From Eutreptiella sp. 'Long Island Sound 2002' (Eukaryota > Euglenozoa > Euglenophyceae > Eutreptiales > Eutreptiaceae): a stretch of 64,000 bases of DNA. The notes beneath the pieces are model-generated. The model did not search any database. It was not told where the DNA came from and saw only the letters and a program-made list of their open reading frames with translations. The stretch lies in NCBI GenBank assembly GCA_964036045.1, contig OZ038378.1, positions 56,459,498-56,523,497 of the forward strand, given 5' to 3'. A program made the position numbers and the translations under genes. Positions 31,886 through 43,584 of the stretch are shown here, one piece after another (position 1 is the stretch's first letter; each line of letters opens with the position of its first letter).

Positions 31886-34800
31886 GACTCGAACTAGGAC
31901 CGAGCTGGGTCCTAGTCTTGCGTAACGCAATGGAGATCACTGCGGATGAAAGACCGCTTGCTGTGCAGATTTGCCTCCACAGTTAGGATGATCGTCCTGA
32001 AGTAAGGCTCAAAAACGGCTTGTTTTCACCTCAAAATGGACCACTGCGTGGCACCACGGCATGGTACATGTCTTATTGAACACCCATTTGCCACCATTTG
32101 ATAGCCCAATCGCCATGGAAGAACAACGGCCCTCATTGCAAACGCCCACCTGACACACCGGCGATCGTCCTGAGTTTTCAGGACGATCGTCCTGAAAACA
32201 GCCCAAAAATGGCCATTTTTGGACACTAAATCGGCCGTAGAACAGGCTAGACGGCTCAAAACGCAACGAAACTTGTTTGCGGTGATGCGCGTTCGCTCCC
32301 CGGTCATTTTGAGCTACTTGGATGCCCGTTTTGAGCCACTGTGTGGTCGCAAGGACTTTTTACTCGCCTGTTGGTGCTGCTGCTGCTTGCTGCTGCTTCC
32401 TAAAGCATGTAGCTCAGCCTTGGACCCTAAAAGGTGGTGTAAAACCTCGACAGGGTAAACCCAGCTCGGTAATCCAGACTCTAACTAGGACGGAGCTGGG
32501 TGCTAGTCTTGTGTAACGCATGGGAAATCACCGTTGAAGAAAGACCGCTTGCTTTAGAGATGTGACTCCATGGTTACGGCGATCGTCCTGAAACGCGGCT
32601 TGAAAACGGCTCATTTACACCTTGAAATGGACCACCGCGTGGCACCACGGCGTGGTACACGCCTTATTGAACACCCATTTGCCATCCTTTGATAGCCCTA
32701 TCGCCATGAAAGAGCAACGGCCCTCATCGGAAACACCTACTTGGCGCAGCGGCGATCGTCCTGAACTTTCAGGGTGATCGTCCTGAAAGCATCTGAAAAC
32801 AGCCCAAAAACAGACATTTTTTGACACTAAATCGCTCGTAGGACGGGCTAGACGGCTCGAAACGCAACGAAACTTGTTTGTGGTGATGCGCCTTGGCTCC
32901 CCGGTCGTTTTGAGCTACTTGGATGCCGGTTTTGAGCCGCACTGTGGTCGCAAGGACTTTTCATGCGTCTGTTGCTTGCTGTTGCTTGCTAAAACGTGTT
33001 GCTCAGCCTTGGCCCCTAAAAGGTGGTGTAAAACCTCGACAGGGTAAACCCTGCTCGGTAATCAAGACTCGAACTAGGACCGAGCTGGGTGCTAGTCTTG
33101 CGTAACGCATGGGAAATCACCGTTGAAGAAAGACAGCTTGCTTTAGAGATGTGACTCCATGGTTACGGCGATCGTCCTGAAACGCGGCTTGAAAACGGCT
33201 CATTTACACCTTGAAATGGACCACCGCGTGGCACCACGGCGCGGTGCACGCCTTATTGAACACCCATTTGCCATCCTTTGATAGCCCAATCGCCATGAAA
33301 GAGCAACGGCCCTCATCGGAAATACCTGCTTGGCGCAGCGGCGATCGTCCTGAACTTTCAGGGCGATCGTCCTGAAAACATCTGAAAACAGCCCAAAAAC
33401 GGACATTTTTTGACACTAAATCGCCCGTAGGACGGGCTAGACGGCTCGATACGCAATGAAACTTGTTTGTGGTGATGCGCCTTGGCTCCCCGGTCGTTTT
33501 GAGCTACTTGGATGCCGGTTTTGAGCCGCAGTGTGGTCGCAAGGACGTTTTATGCGTCTGCTGCTTGCTGTTGCTTGCTAAAACGTGTTGCTCAGCCTTG
33601 GCCCCCAAAAGGTAGTGTAAAACCTCGACAGGGTAAACCCAGCTCGGTAATCAAGACTCGAACTACGACCGAGCTGGGTGCTAGTCTTGCGTAACGCGTT
33701 GGAAATCACCGTTGAAGAAAGACCGCTTGCTTCGGAGATGTGCCTCCATGGTTACGGCGATTGTCCTGAAACACGGCTCAAAAACGGCTCATTTTCACGT
33801 GAAAATGGACCACCGCGTGGCACCACGGCGCGGTGCACGCCTTATTGAACACCCATTTGCCATCCTTTAATACCCCAATCGTCATGAAAGAACAACGGCC
33901 CTCATCGGAAACACCGGCTTGACGTAGCGGCGATCGTCCTGAACTTTCAGGACGATCGTCCTGAACTTTCAGGACGATCGTCCTGAAAACGGCCGAAAAC
34001 AGCCCAAAAACGGCCATTTTTGGACACTAAATCGGCCGTAGAACGGGCTAGACGGCTCGAAACGGCACGAAACCTGTTTGTGGTGATGCGCCTTTGCTCC
34101 CCGGTCCTTTTGAGCTACTTGGATGCCGGTGTTGAGCCGCGGTGTGGTCTCAAGGACTTTTGTGGCGCCTGCTGCTTGCTGCTGCTTGGTGTTGCTTGCT
34201 CAAACGTGTAACTCATCCTTTGACCCTAAAAGGTGGTGCAAAACCTCGACAAGGTAAACCCAGCTCGGTAATCAAGACTCGAACTAGGACCGAGCTGGGT
34301 CCTAGTCTTGCGTAGCGCATTGGAGATCACCGTTGAGAAAGGACTGCTTGCTTTCGAGATGTGCCTCCACGGTCGGGACGATGGTCCTTAAACACGGCTC
34401 AAAAACGGCTTGTTTTCACCTCAAAATGCACCACCGCGTGGCACCACGGCGTGGTACACGCCCTATTGAACACCCATTTGCCATCCTTTGATAGCCCAAT
34501 CGCCATAAAAAAAAAAGGCCCTCATCGGAAACACCTGCTTCGCGTAGCGGCGATCGTCGTGAAGTTTCAGGACGATCGTCCTGAAAACGGCCGAAAACAG
34601 CCCAAAAACGGCCATTTTTGGACGCTAAATCGGCCGTAGAACCGGCTAGACGGCTCGAAATTCAACGAAACTTGTTTGTGGTGATGCGCCTTAGCTCCCC
34701 GGTCGTTTTGAGCTACTTGCTTGCCGGTTTTGAGCCGCGGTGTGGTCGCAAGGACGTTTGGGGCGCCTGCTTGCTTGCTGCTGCTGCTTGGTGCTGTTGC

Positions 34801-34904
34801 TGCTAAAACGTGTAGCTCACCCTTGGCCCCTAAAAGGTGGTGTAAAACCTCGATAGGGTAAACCCCGCTCGGTAACTAGGACCTAGATGGGTCCTAGTCT
34901 TGCA

Positions 34905-35490
34905 CAACGCATACGAAGCGCTTGTACCCTATGGTCCATGTTAGTGGTTGTGAGTCCCTAGTTGAAAATGAATGAAAAAGATTGGTAATCAAATTTGTAA
35001 CATGGCACAGCATCTGAAACGACATTCATATAAATTGAGTGCCCAACGACATGGCAGGAGAAAGCTTGCTTGCCACGCTTTGTGGCAAATTTGTTCATGT
35101 GGACCAAAGTATAACATTGTCGGGCACACAAACGTGTACGAAAAATTGGAAAATCATTACAATGTCCGGATACAGCTACTCCCCCGACTAGAGTAAATCC
35201 CCCGATCTTAGGTGCTACGCTGATCCGATGGGTTGTTTGTATACCGGAGGGGGCGCTTCCCATCGGCCAAGAGCATAGCACCCGTTGCCCCCAAGGCTCC
35301 GTGCCATGGGCACAAAACCACAAGAATTGGTAAATCCAGAGCTCTTGAGATAGCCACATTTTTCATGGTTGAAGTTTGTCCAAAATGTGCCCCATGACAT
35401 ATGATGGTTGCGCCAAACCACATACAACATGGATAGTAGCACTTCCAAACTTCTTGTCCCCACTTGTGAGTTTGTGAAATTGCAACTTAT
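34905..35490. other. Conserved Helitron 3'-flank spacer, copy C
   Basis: This is the copy C counterpart of 12150-12735, beginning at the same satellite boundary (TTGCACAACGCATACG) and ending at the start of the 105-bp minisatellite. No product is recognised. Confidence 0.55.
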
Positions 35491-37080
35491 GTTCAGCAAG
35501 CAAGGGAAAGCCCACTTGCCAATTTTGAACATGCCCCCACAAAGTCCTTCTCGTACGAACCTCCAAACCATGCTTCTTCACGCCAGCCAATGCCTTGTTC
35601 CGCAGCAAGGGAAAGCCCACTTGCCCACTCTGAACATGCCCCCACAAAGTCCATCTTGTACAAACGTCCAAACCATGCTTCTTGACGCCAGCCAATGCTT
35701 TGTTCAGCGGCAAGGGAAAGCCCACTTTCCCACTCTGAACATGCCCCCACAAGGTCCATCTTGTACAAACGTCCAAACCATGCTTCTTGACGCCAGCCAA
35801 TGCTTTGTTCAGCAGCAAGGGAAAGCCCACTTGCCCACTCTGAACATAACCCCACAAAGTGCATCTTGTACAAACGTCCAAACCATGCTTCTTGCCGCCA
35901 GCCAATGCTTTGTTCAGCAGCAAGGGAAAGCCCACTTGCCCATTCTGAACAGGCCCTTCTTCAAAAGAGTGCAACTTGTGAAAATCCGATATGCATGCTT
36001 CTTGACCACACTTCAATGCTTTGTGGTTCTTGACCCCAGATAGTGCTTTGTTCAGCAGCAAGGGAAGCCCACTTGCCCACTCTGAACATAACCCCACAAA
36101 GTGCATCTTGTACAAACGTCCAAACCATGCTTCTTGCCGCCAGCCAATGCTTTGTTCAGCAGCAAGGGAAAGCCCACTTGCCCATTCTGAACAGGCCCTT
36201 CTTCAAAAGAGTGCAACTTGTGAAAATCCGATATGCATGCTTCTTGACCACACTTCAATGCTTTGTGGTTCTTGACCCCAGATAGTGCTTTGTTCAGCAG
36301 CAAGGGAAGCCCACTTGCCCACTTTGAACATGCCCCCACAAAGTCCACCCTGCACAAACATCCAATCCATGCTTCTTGACGTCAGCCAACGCTTTGTTCC
36401 GCAGCAAGGGAAAGCCTACTTGCCCACTTCGAACATGCCCCCACAAAGTCCATCTTGTACAAACGTCTAATCCATGCCTCTTGCCCCCAATCAATGCTTT
36501 GTTCAGCAGCAAGGGAAAGCCCACTCGCCCACTCTGAACATGCCCCCACAAGATCCAGCTTGTACAAATGTCCAATCCATGCTTCTTGACCTCAGCCAAT
36601 GCTTTGTTCAGCAGCAAGGGAAAGCCCACTTGCCCACTTTGAACAGGCCCTTCTTCAAAAGAGTGCAACTCATAACAAACCTCTATCCATGCTTCTTGAC
36701 TCCAACCAATGCTTTGTTCAGCAGCAAGGGAAAGCCCACTTGCCCACTCTGAACATGCCTTTATTCGAAAGAGTGCAACTTGTAAAACCACATCCATGCT
36801 TGTTGACCCCACTTCAATGCTTTGTTCAGCAGCAAGAGAAAGCCTACTTGCCCACTCTGAACATGCCCCTCGCACAAGTCCAACTTGTACAAGCCCCAAA
36901 TCCATCCTCCTTCTTCTTCCACAAAGTGCATCTTGTACAATGCCCGGATCCATGCTACTTACCTCCACTTGAATGCCTTGCTCAGCAGCAAGGGAAAGCC
37001 CACTTGGCGATCGTGAAGATGCTTTCGTCGAGAAAGGCCACGTTGTACAGGACATAGATCTATGCTTCTTGACCCCACAA
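35490..37080. repeat. 105-bp minisatellite array, copy C
   Basis: Units have AGCAAGGGAAAGCCCACTTG and a period near 105 bp, like 12735-14590. A ~242-bp block (35.82-36.04 kb) is duplicated almost exactly at 36.06-36.29 kb. Minus-strand frames of 250 and 288 codons run through it with motif SGQVGFPLLLNKALAGVKK. Confidence 0.85.
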
Positions 37081-37259
37081 AGTCCAAAATGTGAATCACC
37101 CCTCGGCCTTTGGCAAGCAACTGCAAATGAGTATATTGCTGCCGGCGCCACCGGTTGCAAAGCTCAAGCCATTGCTATTATTTGAGTCCGGTCGTTTGAG
37201 GCGAAGCACATGTGGAGCTTTTCAATGCAACTTATACTTGTCCTTCAAGTGATTCTATG

Positions 37260-37995
37260 CCTTCAAAAGCAACTAAAAGCGATCCGTGGCCCAAGAGTCT
37301 TTAGACTTATCAAGATGCAATTGCACACCGAGCTTCAAGTAATGGTTGCGAACATCTTGAGCATTAGTGGCACCCAGTAGAGTTAGAGCCATGGTGACCT
37401 TGTCCTTGGACTTCGGCAATAGTGATCCAACTTCAACCAATCTGGATCCCGGCACGGAGGAAATATGGCATGGCACCCAAGGTGTAGGTGGACCGCGCAT
37501 TGATGGGGAGGAAGAAGAAGGTGATGACGGTGATCAGATGGGCGTTGCACGTGAAGCAAATTGGGGTACAAAACACTCTGGCGACAATGCGGAGGCTTTA
37601 GGACGTGAAGTCGCGTGGCATGTTGTTGACGGTGCTGATGAGGATGAACGTTGTCTCCGCTTTGAAGGTGCGGTGGGTGAGATGTCATTGTCACATACAC
37701 GTTGCTTTCCTTTTCGTTCTAGTCTTTGTTGTCCGTGTTCATCTAGAAATGGTCGTGCTTCGGTAGCGGCGTTGATGAAAGTGTCTTCATCCAAGGCGGG
37801 TTGCAACACTGCGTCAATGATATCCCCTTCCATTTCAAGTCGTTCACGGGTGTTTGTATGTGTACACATACAGTGCTTCTTGCGGGCTACCTGAGACGGG
37901 TCATTGATTGGTCTTTTGCCACTCGACGGGGGCTCGACAATGGAAGCATCTTGTACATTGTCCTCTTGGCCGGTATTGCTGGGGTTATGTTGCAA
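37260..37995 (-). pseudogene. Helitron C J domain and linker, degenerate
   Basis: This corresponds to the C-terminal part of copy B in two frames (37534-37995 and 37273-37500). The J domain is recognisable (LLGATNAQDVRNHYLKLG), but HPD reads HLD, and a CAA-to-TAG change ends the frame at DRF. An HPD-to-HLD change should abolish Hsp70 stimulation. Confidence 0.75.
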
Positions 37996-38880
37996 CTTGC
38001 TTCATGCAGTCCACGATGATGCGTAGTGGTGCACACCCGACCACATTGCCTGCTGCAAGGAAATGTTCCCTTTTTAGGGGACTTCTTGGATGCCTTGCGA
38101 TGCATTCTCTTGTCGTGGCCTCTCATATCGTAGTCAATATGCCATTCACGGTACATGGCCTTCAACAAGTTGTGACCATTTTCATAGCTCGTTTTCAACA
38201 TATATCGAACAACCATGACTTTGGGAACACATGACTTCAATCGACCCCGCCAATCTTCCGGTGCCTCTTCATGGTTCCGTAAGTGAATGACACGAAGACC
38301 TGCACCTATGTGAACCCGGTTAATGCCCACGTAGAAGGCGTTGTACGTCAACGCAGGTAGGCTCTTGTCATCCACGACCAAGATGATTTTATCCATTGAC
38401 CTACATTGCACCCCATGATATGTTGATCCAAAGGTCAATCCGAAGGGATGCGCGTGAGTGTACAAAGACCCACCGCCTTTGGTGCGCACAACAATGTACC
38501 GATGAATGTTGATCTTGCGTTGCACTTGCATGAGAGGAACAATGACCTTTGATGCAGTACCAGCACCCGCATCACGGATCTCTTGCGCCCTACTTTGCGC
38601 TTCATCAGCATGCAGGACAATGCTATGCAACCGTCCTTGAAGGCCGTTGGACAACCCTTTCTCTGGTCTTAAATTGCTTGTGAGGCAACAAGGTGCTTGT
38701 GGGACAAAGTATGCGGTCATGTCTTTCACCGTGTCATATATGAAATTTGAATTGTGTCCAAACTTCTTTTCATACTTGTCAACCATTGGCAACCTCCAAG
38801 CCACAATGGGCAATCCTCGAGCAAAAGCAAATTGTTGAAGCATGACCTCATTCACAGCGTGAACCGTCTTTTGATCGGTG
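37887..38880 (-). pseudogene. Helitron C helicase C-terminus fused to zinc finger
   Basis: The frame includes LTSNLRPEKGLSNGLQG, motif VI as YVGINRVHIGAGLRV, and then runs directly into the finger (FPCSRQCGRVCTTTHHRG, LHEASC). This in-frame joint shows that the ancestral helicase and the finger/J-domain tail were one protein. Motif VI has the substitution GIS to GIN, and a ~60-bp deletion removes part of the region near 38560. Confidence 0.8.
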
Positions 38881-39445
38881 CTCTTTGCCTTTCGTGCTTC
38901 GTCTGCCGTGCGTGTTACGCGTGTTACGACGCGCTCTAATGGTTTGATTCTAGGTGTGCGTGTGGAAACCAAATGTCAGGTGTCGCATATCCGTGCAGGG
39001 TGTGTTCCGGGTGCCGCGCGTGTGGAATATTATGCTTCTGGAGGCCGGAACCCACGTTTTGCGCGAGCTGCGCGTCCTCCTGTGGCACAGCCCTTTCTTT
39101 ATGCCCGCACCCCTTGTCGCTGACAGCCACAAGCAGTGGCTTGCCAAGGGGGGCCACCTGGGGAGGTGGGGGAACGCGGCCACACTGAAACAAAACGCGT
39201 TCAGCGTGTTCCACATCAAACAACAGACATGTATGTGATTGATCAACGGAGTGGAGTTCGGCTGTTGTGCCTTTTGATGGGCACCCTGCCCCTCATACAT
39301 GCCTGCTGTGCCTGCGGTGTTGTGCCCCTCTGCCCCATGCTCATACGTGACCCTGTGGGCCAGATGGGCTGCCTGCAGGCTGCTCCCTTGCGCCCTTCCG
39401 AGGGAGAATGTTGGCAAATTTCCTGCTGGCACATGCTGGCTGCCA
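38881..39445 (+). mobile_element. 565-bp insertion in Helitron C with MPAPL peptide
   Basis: Copy B reads continuously where copy C has this block (GATCGGTGCT on the left and CATTGTGGTTTCTTGCC on the right). It contains repeated ACGCGT-like motifs near 38905-38935 and, on the plus strand at 39104-39238, a short frame starting MPAPLVADSHKQWLAKGG. The peptide is clearly related to one on the minus strand at 52430-52560. I see no convincing terminal repeats or target duplication. Confidence 0.6.
39104..39238 (+). pseudogene. MPAPL-family peptide fragment
   Basis: The frame starts with ATG at 39104 and ends with TGA at 39236-39238. It shares with 52430-52560 (minus) the pattern MPAPL-x3-SH/TH-x-QWL-x-KGG-x-LG-x-W, then a Lys, then AF-x-VF-x-IKQ-x-T-x-M. 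The upstream sequence also reads open in this frame (HVLRELRVLLWHSPFF), so this is probably an internal piece of a larger protein. I do not recognise the family. Confidence 0.5.
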
Positions 39446-40997
39446 CAAACCATTGTGGTTTCTTGCCAAGTAGGGTCCTGAAATTCTTCCGGGGTGATTT
39501 CCACAATGGTATCCGAGAATTCCATTCGTGTTTGTAGAGCACTAGCGGTCCATTCACGGAAGGCGGATACCGATGCAGCATATTGTGGATCCGTGGCTCT
39601 ATGTTGTTTCACGAGGGTCAAACTTTTGGAACAAATCCCGGCCAAATACATCATTCAAGTCTTGCCCACCAACTTGGACTTTTACGGATCCAAACAATTC
39701 CGTTTGACCAACGGGCGTTAATTGCACAAAATCACCCATCAATACCAGGCACATATCGCCAAATGGTTTATCTTCGCATTGCATGATCTCACATAGGCGG
39801 CTATGAATATCTCGTAGCATGCGACAACCAACCATTGAGACTTCGTCCACTATCAACACTTTGCAACGTTCAAAAAGTTTACGCAAGTGGTGCAACTTTG
39901 CCTTGCCACTCTCACATTGCACTGTGTCACTGTCTCCATCAAAAACAGCAAGGCCCAATGCATGATGGATGGTAGATCCCTTTACTAGATTACTTGCGGT
40001 GATTCCTGATGGAGCAACAAATCACACAATGTTCCAACCAAAGCTGTGTCGTAATCTTGCATGGATTTCCCGTGCAACCCAACTCTTTCCCGTTCCTCCG
40101 CCAGCATGTAGGAAGACCAAAGGTGCAATTGGCTTGGCGGATGAGTCGCAGGTGGCCTCCAACCTCACGTAATTTGTGATCGTGTCAATGATCTCTTCTT
40201 GATCCGGACTTCCCGTTGATCTAATGTGACCATCAGAAGTGGAAGAAACATCCGTCTCTAGTGACTCCTCCTCAGCCTTGATATCATCGAACACTCTTTG
40301 GGCATGGGAGTAAATATCATCTCCATGTGGGTAATGATCATCATCGCCCAATGCATAAAGAAACTTTGTTTTCTTTTCCCCGTGAGGCATGACTCATTGC
40401 CGGTGCCAAGCCCAACTGCATATTCAAGGCTTCCTTGAGGATATCAAACTCCTCACTTGAAGCCACACGTCCTCTTTTATTTGCGTTTTGGGCTCTTTGA
40501 ATTGCTTCTTGCATATCTTGCACTGTTTCGGCGAATCTAGTATCTTTCGCCTCCGCTCTCGTTTCCTTCAGCTCCTCCATCTCTTTACCCGTGTTGAAAT
40601 TGACATCCAACGGGTGCCTCATACCCCAAATCTTCCTACAACGCTTTCAAATGTCATCCGTCAATGACTTTCGCAAGCGATCGTAGTGCCCAATCTTCTT
40701 CAACCGGACAACCATGGAATGCCGACTGCGCTCCAAGTAGCTTGCATGCGCAGTCTTGCAATGTTCCTCCCATTGCAAATAATCGTTCCAAGTGATTTGG
40801 GGCAGCTGTTCCATATCCCAAGGAACGAAATTGCACATGACAAACTTGGCCCATGCCTTCCTTGTGCAAGCACTACCATCCACACCGGGCCAAACAGGCA
40901 TGCGCTTCCCTGCCAAGATAGGGCACCTAGATTGTGACACTAGGTATTGCACATAATTGCTATCATCAAGCCCATGCCGGGGATGGAAATCAAACAT
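39446..40997 (-). pseudogene. Helitron C helicase N-terminal part
   Basis: This matches copy B helicase residues 1 to about 560 but is split among several frames (40647-40997, 40341-40622, 40022-40390 and 39599-39958). Walker A (GGGTGKSW) and Walker B (VLIVDEVS) survive in separate frames, as does MGDFVQLTPVG. Lesions include TGA in place of CGA after DDI, an extra base near 40375 and a deletion near 39615. Confidence 0.85.
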
Positions 40998-41037
40998 GGC
41001 ATTTTCGGGGCGTTCATCACTGACTCCATCGGTAACT

Positions 41038-41586
41038 TCAATAGGGTCCGTTGCATGCCGTTGGCTCTATCTTGATGAGACAATAGTACTCAAGAGTGCA
41101 AAGGGCCCTAAGCCGCTTCCCACGACAAGCATAATTGATGGCGGGTGTGACAGCAATTTGCTTGGCTTCCAATCCTTCACCCACAGTGTAAAGGTACGGT
41201 CGGCATGTTGAATTCGCATCCGATTGTGCCACATCCATTGTCAAGGAGTTAAGGTGTTCCATAAAAGTATTGTTGTCTTCTTCGTTATCCTCCGAAGACA
41301 CTGTGCCATTGTTATTTGCAGACTCATGTCTTGACATTTGTGATGCCTGCATCTCAACATGCGATGTTGCCAATGGGTCATCATCCACCAGATCTGACGA
41401 AGATGAGGAAATGGATGCCGCATCAGCACCAAAATCTTGCACGTCTGCTTCATGTTGCTCATCACTTTCACTCTCCCCACCTCCGTCTTCTAACATTCCA
41501 CTGAAAAAAGCAAGAAGGGCGGTTACACTGCTCCAAGGATGCACAACTGCAAACTTGTGAGAGCAATAACACGAGGGATACCCCAC
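41038..41586 (-). pseudogene. Helitron C Rep-helicase linker
   Basis: This continues the Rep region of 41523-43532 after a 1-nt deletion near 41580 (ATACCCCACAAGG versus ATATCCCAACAAGG). It holds the acidic Asp/Glu/Ser linker and the segment YACRGKRLRALC-LEYYCLIK. Copy C links it to the helicase start through EVTDGVSDERPENAMFDF, showing how the two domains joined in the ancestor. Confidence 0.75.
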
Positions 41587-43532
41587 AAGGAGACGGCCGC
41601 CATTTGCGCACCAAACTCCACCTTCTTGTCCAACGAGTTGATGATGCGCTTTACCAAGATGGCCTCCTTCTCTCCTGGTTGTGCAAACTTCGTGGTGTCC
41701 ATTGTGTCCAGCTCACGAGTCACTTGACGAATTGTGCTCATCACGTTGGCAATCCTTACCGGATTCTTGCTACGATAACCAACAATGTATTTGGCCACAG
41801 CAACTAGGACGTCCTCACCTCCGAGGAATTGCACATTTGTGTTGCTAGCATACAGGTAGGCCAAGAGTTTGTTGGTTTCCAGCACACGTCCATCACAAGG
41901 ATGTGGCTGTTGCAAATCCCGTATGACGAGAACACATCTCACCTTCTCATCATTGGCATCCAATTCCACCTCGGAATCATACATCTTGATGTTGTGCCTT
42001 CCCGAAGGGATATGATACGCCACAAAGAAATGTGGGCGTGTTTCACTGTATCCTTCTCCTGCTGCACGAGGCAACCCAAAACGGCACCCACTCTTTCCGC
42101 CCGGTGGTTTGCCGCTACTAGCAGTGAGACACCTTTGGGATTGTATGTTGCCAAAAACTTTTGAGGCAAACCTTTCGATCTCACGTACCGCTTCATGGGG
42201 GTCATCCGGCAATGGAGGCAAAAGTTGCTTCTCTTCTAGCATACGTGGGGCTTCAACCTTGTGCTTTAACCTATGCTCATAATCCTGGTGAATATGGGCA
42301 TCCAATGCGGCACATATTTGTTGATCCAACACTGCGGCAACGGCTTGCACAAGCTCGCTATTCCCCACAACCATGTCCATCAACCATGAGGGAATGCCAC
42401 CCCAAAAGAGACCATGGAAATGGAGAGAGCCTCGGCCTTGGCACTCATACCATGTGCAATGGGCCACACATGTACCAAAGAGACCCTTCTTTCGGTGGCA
42501 CACCGCACGGTCCTTTTTGGTTTGCTTGGCACTCGGAAGACCTAGCAAAACCTCCAAGAAAGCCCGCACTTGTGGCTCAAAAATGCGTGCGGCGGCCACA
42601 GGGTTCTTGGATAATGCTTCAAACCGCCGCGAAACCTCCGGCAATGGAATATGGGCTTGGCGATCACCCATTGACAAACATAAAGACAACTCGTTGTCTA
42701 TATCATTTGGTGCAACCGTGTAGAAGAGACTTAGAGGCCCAAAGAACAACATCATACTATTCATCTTCCCCATCACTGCATACCGGTCCAAAGTGCTGAA
42801 GGGCACTGTTGCATGGCAAGTTCGCAACAAAGGCATGAATGTGTGCACAAGGTGTCGTGCTTCTTTTCCCTCGGGGTTTGCTTCTGCCTTCTTCAAATCT
42901 TCCTCGAGATTGGGCGTGTTGATGGCCGTCTCAAATGCCTTCATTCGATTGGGATTGGCATAAATTGCATCCCTAACGCTTCGCAATGCTGTGTGGCGGA
43001 ACTTTTGATTAAAGAGCAACAAACAAAAGTCGCGGGCTGCAGCAAAGCGATTATCATATTGCAACAACATGTGCCTTGTATCCGCTTCTGAAACTCCACA
43101 TGGCCGCTTCATACCACTTCCAAACATAAACAACGAGGGAAAGGACAACGTCAAAAGGCGGTCATTGGCCTCAAACTCATTCACGGCAACTTCTTCTCGT
43201 CGAACAATATTGTTAGGACGGTCGGCTAGCATCTCCTTGATAGATTGAAGAACTTGTGGCACATCGTTCCCATCTCGATTCAACAATGCTCCATCCGAGA
43301 GCATGACAGCATCCAGTATTACCTCACCATCATCCAAGTCACCTTTTCTTGCTCTTGCAATGTCCGCACCGGATTGCTTTTCGGCTGCAATCACGTCCGG
43401 ACGATCACCAATGGACATATTGTCAAATACAGCATTTGGAAAATCAACAACTTCAGGTGGTGCAACCTCCAAAATTTCGACGTTGGCATATTCCGGATTG
43501 ATCACTTTCAAAACTCGCAACCATTGAACCAA
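41523..43532 (-). CDS. Helitron C Rep (HUH and paired tyrosines in one frame)
   Basis: A 669-residue open stretch makes this the best-preserved Rep in the window. It starts in the pre-Rep segment (VQWLRVLKVINPEYANVE), passes LLTLSFPSLFMFGSG, the HUH motif GRGSLHFHGLFWGG and the paired tyrosines KYIVGYRSK (Y-x3-Y), and ends where a 1-nt deletion changes the frame. The Rep protein nicks one strand at the Helitron terminus and covalently holds it through a tyrosine while the HUH histidines bind the metal. Residues CHRKKGLFGTCVAHCTWYEC just before HUH give a cysteine/histidine cluster also found in copies A and B. Confidence 0.9.
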   Translation of the reverse strand: MVQWLRVLKVINPEYANVEILEVAPPEVVDFPNAVFDNMSIGDRPDVIAAEKQSGADIARARKGDLDDGEVILDAVMLSDGALLNRDGNDVPQVLQSIKEMLADRPNNIVRREEVAVNEFEANDRLLTLSFPSLFMFGSGMKRPCGVSEADTRHMLLQYDNRFAAARDFCLLLFNQKFRHTALRSVRDAIYANPNRMKAFETAINTPNLEEDLKKAEANPEGKEARHLVHTFMPLLRTCHATVPFSTLDRYAVMGKMNSMMLFFGPLSLFYTVAPNDIDNELSLCLSMGDRQAHIPLPEVSRRFEALSKNPVAAARIFEPQVRAFLEVLLGLPSAKQTKKDRAVCHRKKGLFGTCVAHCTWYECQGRGSLHFHGLFWGGIPSWLMDMVVGNSELVQAVAAVLDQQICAALDAHIHQDYEHRLKHKVEAPRMLEEKQLLPPLPDDPHEAVREIERFASKVFGNIQSQRCLTASSGKPPGGKSGCRFGLPRAAGEGYSETRPHFFVAYHIPSGRHNIKMYDSEVELDANDEKVRCVLVIRDLQQPHPCDGRVLETNKLLAYLYASNTNVQFLGGEDVLVAVAKYIVGYRSKNPVRIANVMSTIRQVTRELDTMDTTKFAQPGEKEAILVKRIINSLDKKVEFGAQMAAVSLWGIPRVIALTSLQLCILGAV

Positions 43533-43584
43533 TCGATCCCATCGCGGTGTGAAGATTCACTCTACTCGTTCTTTGCAGTGTTGA

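Larger units (their letters stand above)
26820..34905 (+). repeat. ~590-bp satellite array (13-14 units)
   Basis: Head-to-tail units recur at about 570-625 bp, judged by the landmark GGACACTAAATCGGCCGTAG at about 27059, 27669, 28238, 28827, 29435, 30026, 30617, 31242, 32222, 32823, 33412, 34024 and 34622. Each unit holds a CTG-rich tract of variable length, GGTGGTGTAAAACCTCGACA, an inverted repeat with arms ACTAGGACC and GGTCCTAGT, and one or two copies of the palindrome TCAGGACGATCGTCCTGA or its half. Short open frames recur in most units, but their C-termini change with CTG tract length. I treat them as noncoding. Confidence 0.9.

Noticed and set aside
33060-33110. tRNA or SINE B-box resemblance (AGTTCGAGTC on the minus strand of satellite units)
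   Set aside because: There is no matching A box at tRNA spacing and no cloverleaf or poly-A tail.
27059-34806. Recurring short frames in satellite units (MDTKSAVERARRL and FSAVFRTIVLKVQDD types)
   Set aside because: They recur because the satellite recurs. Ends change with CTG tract length, both strands are open, and units carry stops and indels without frame preservation.
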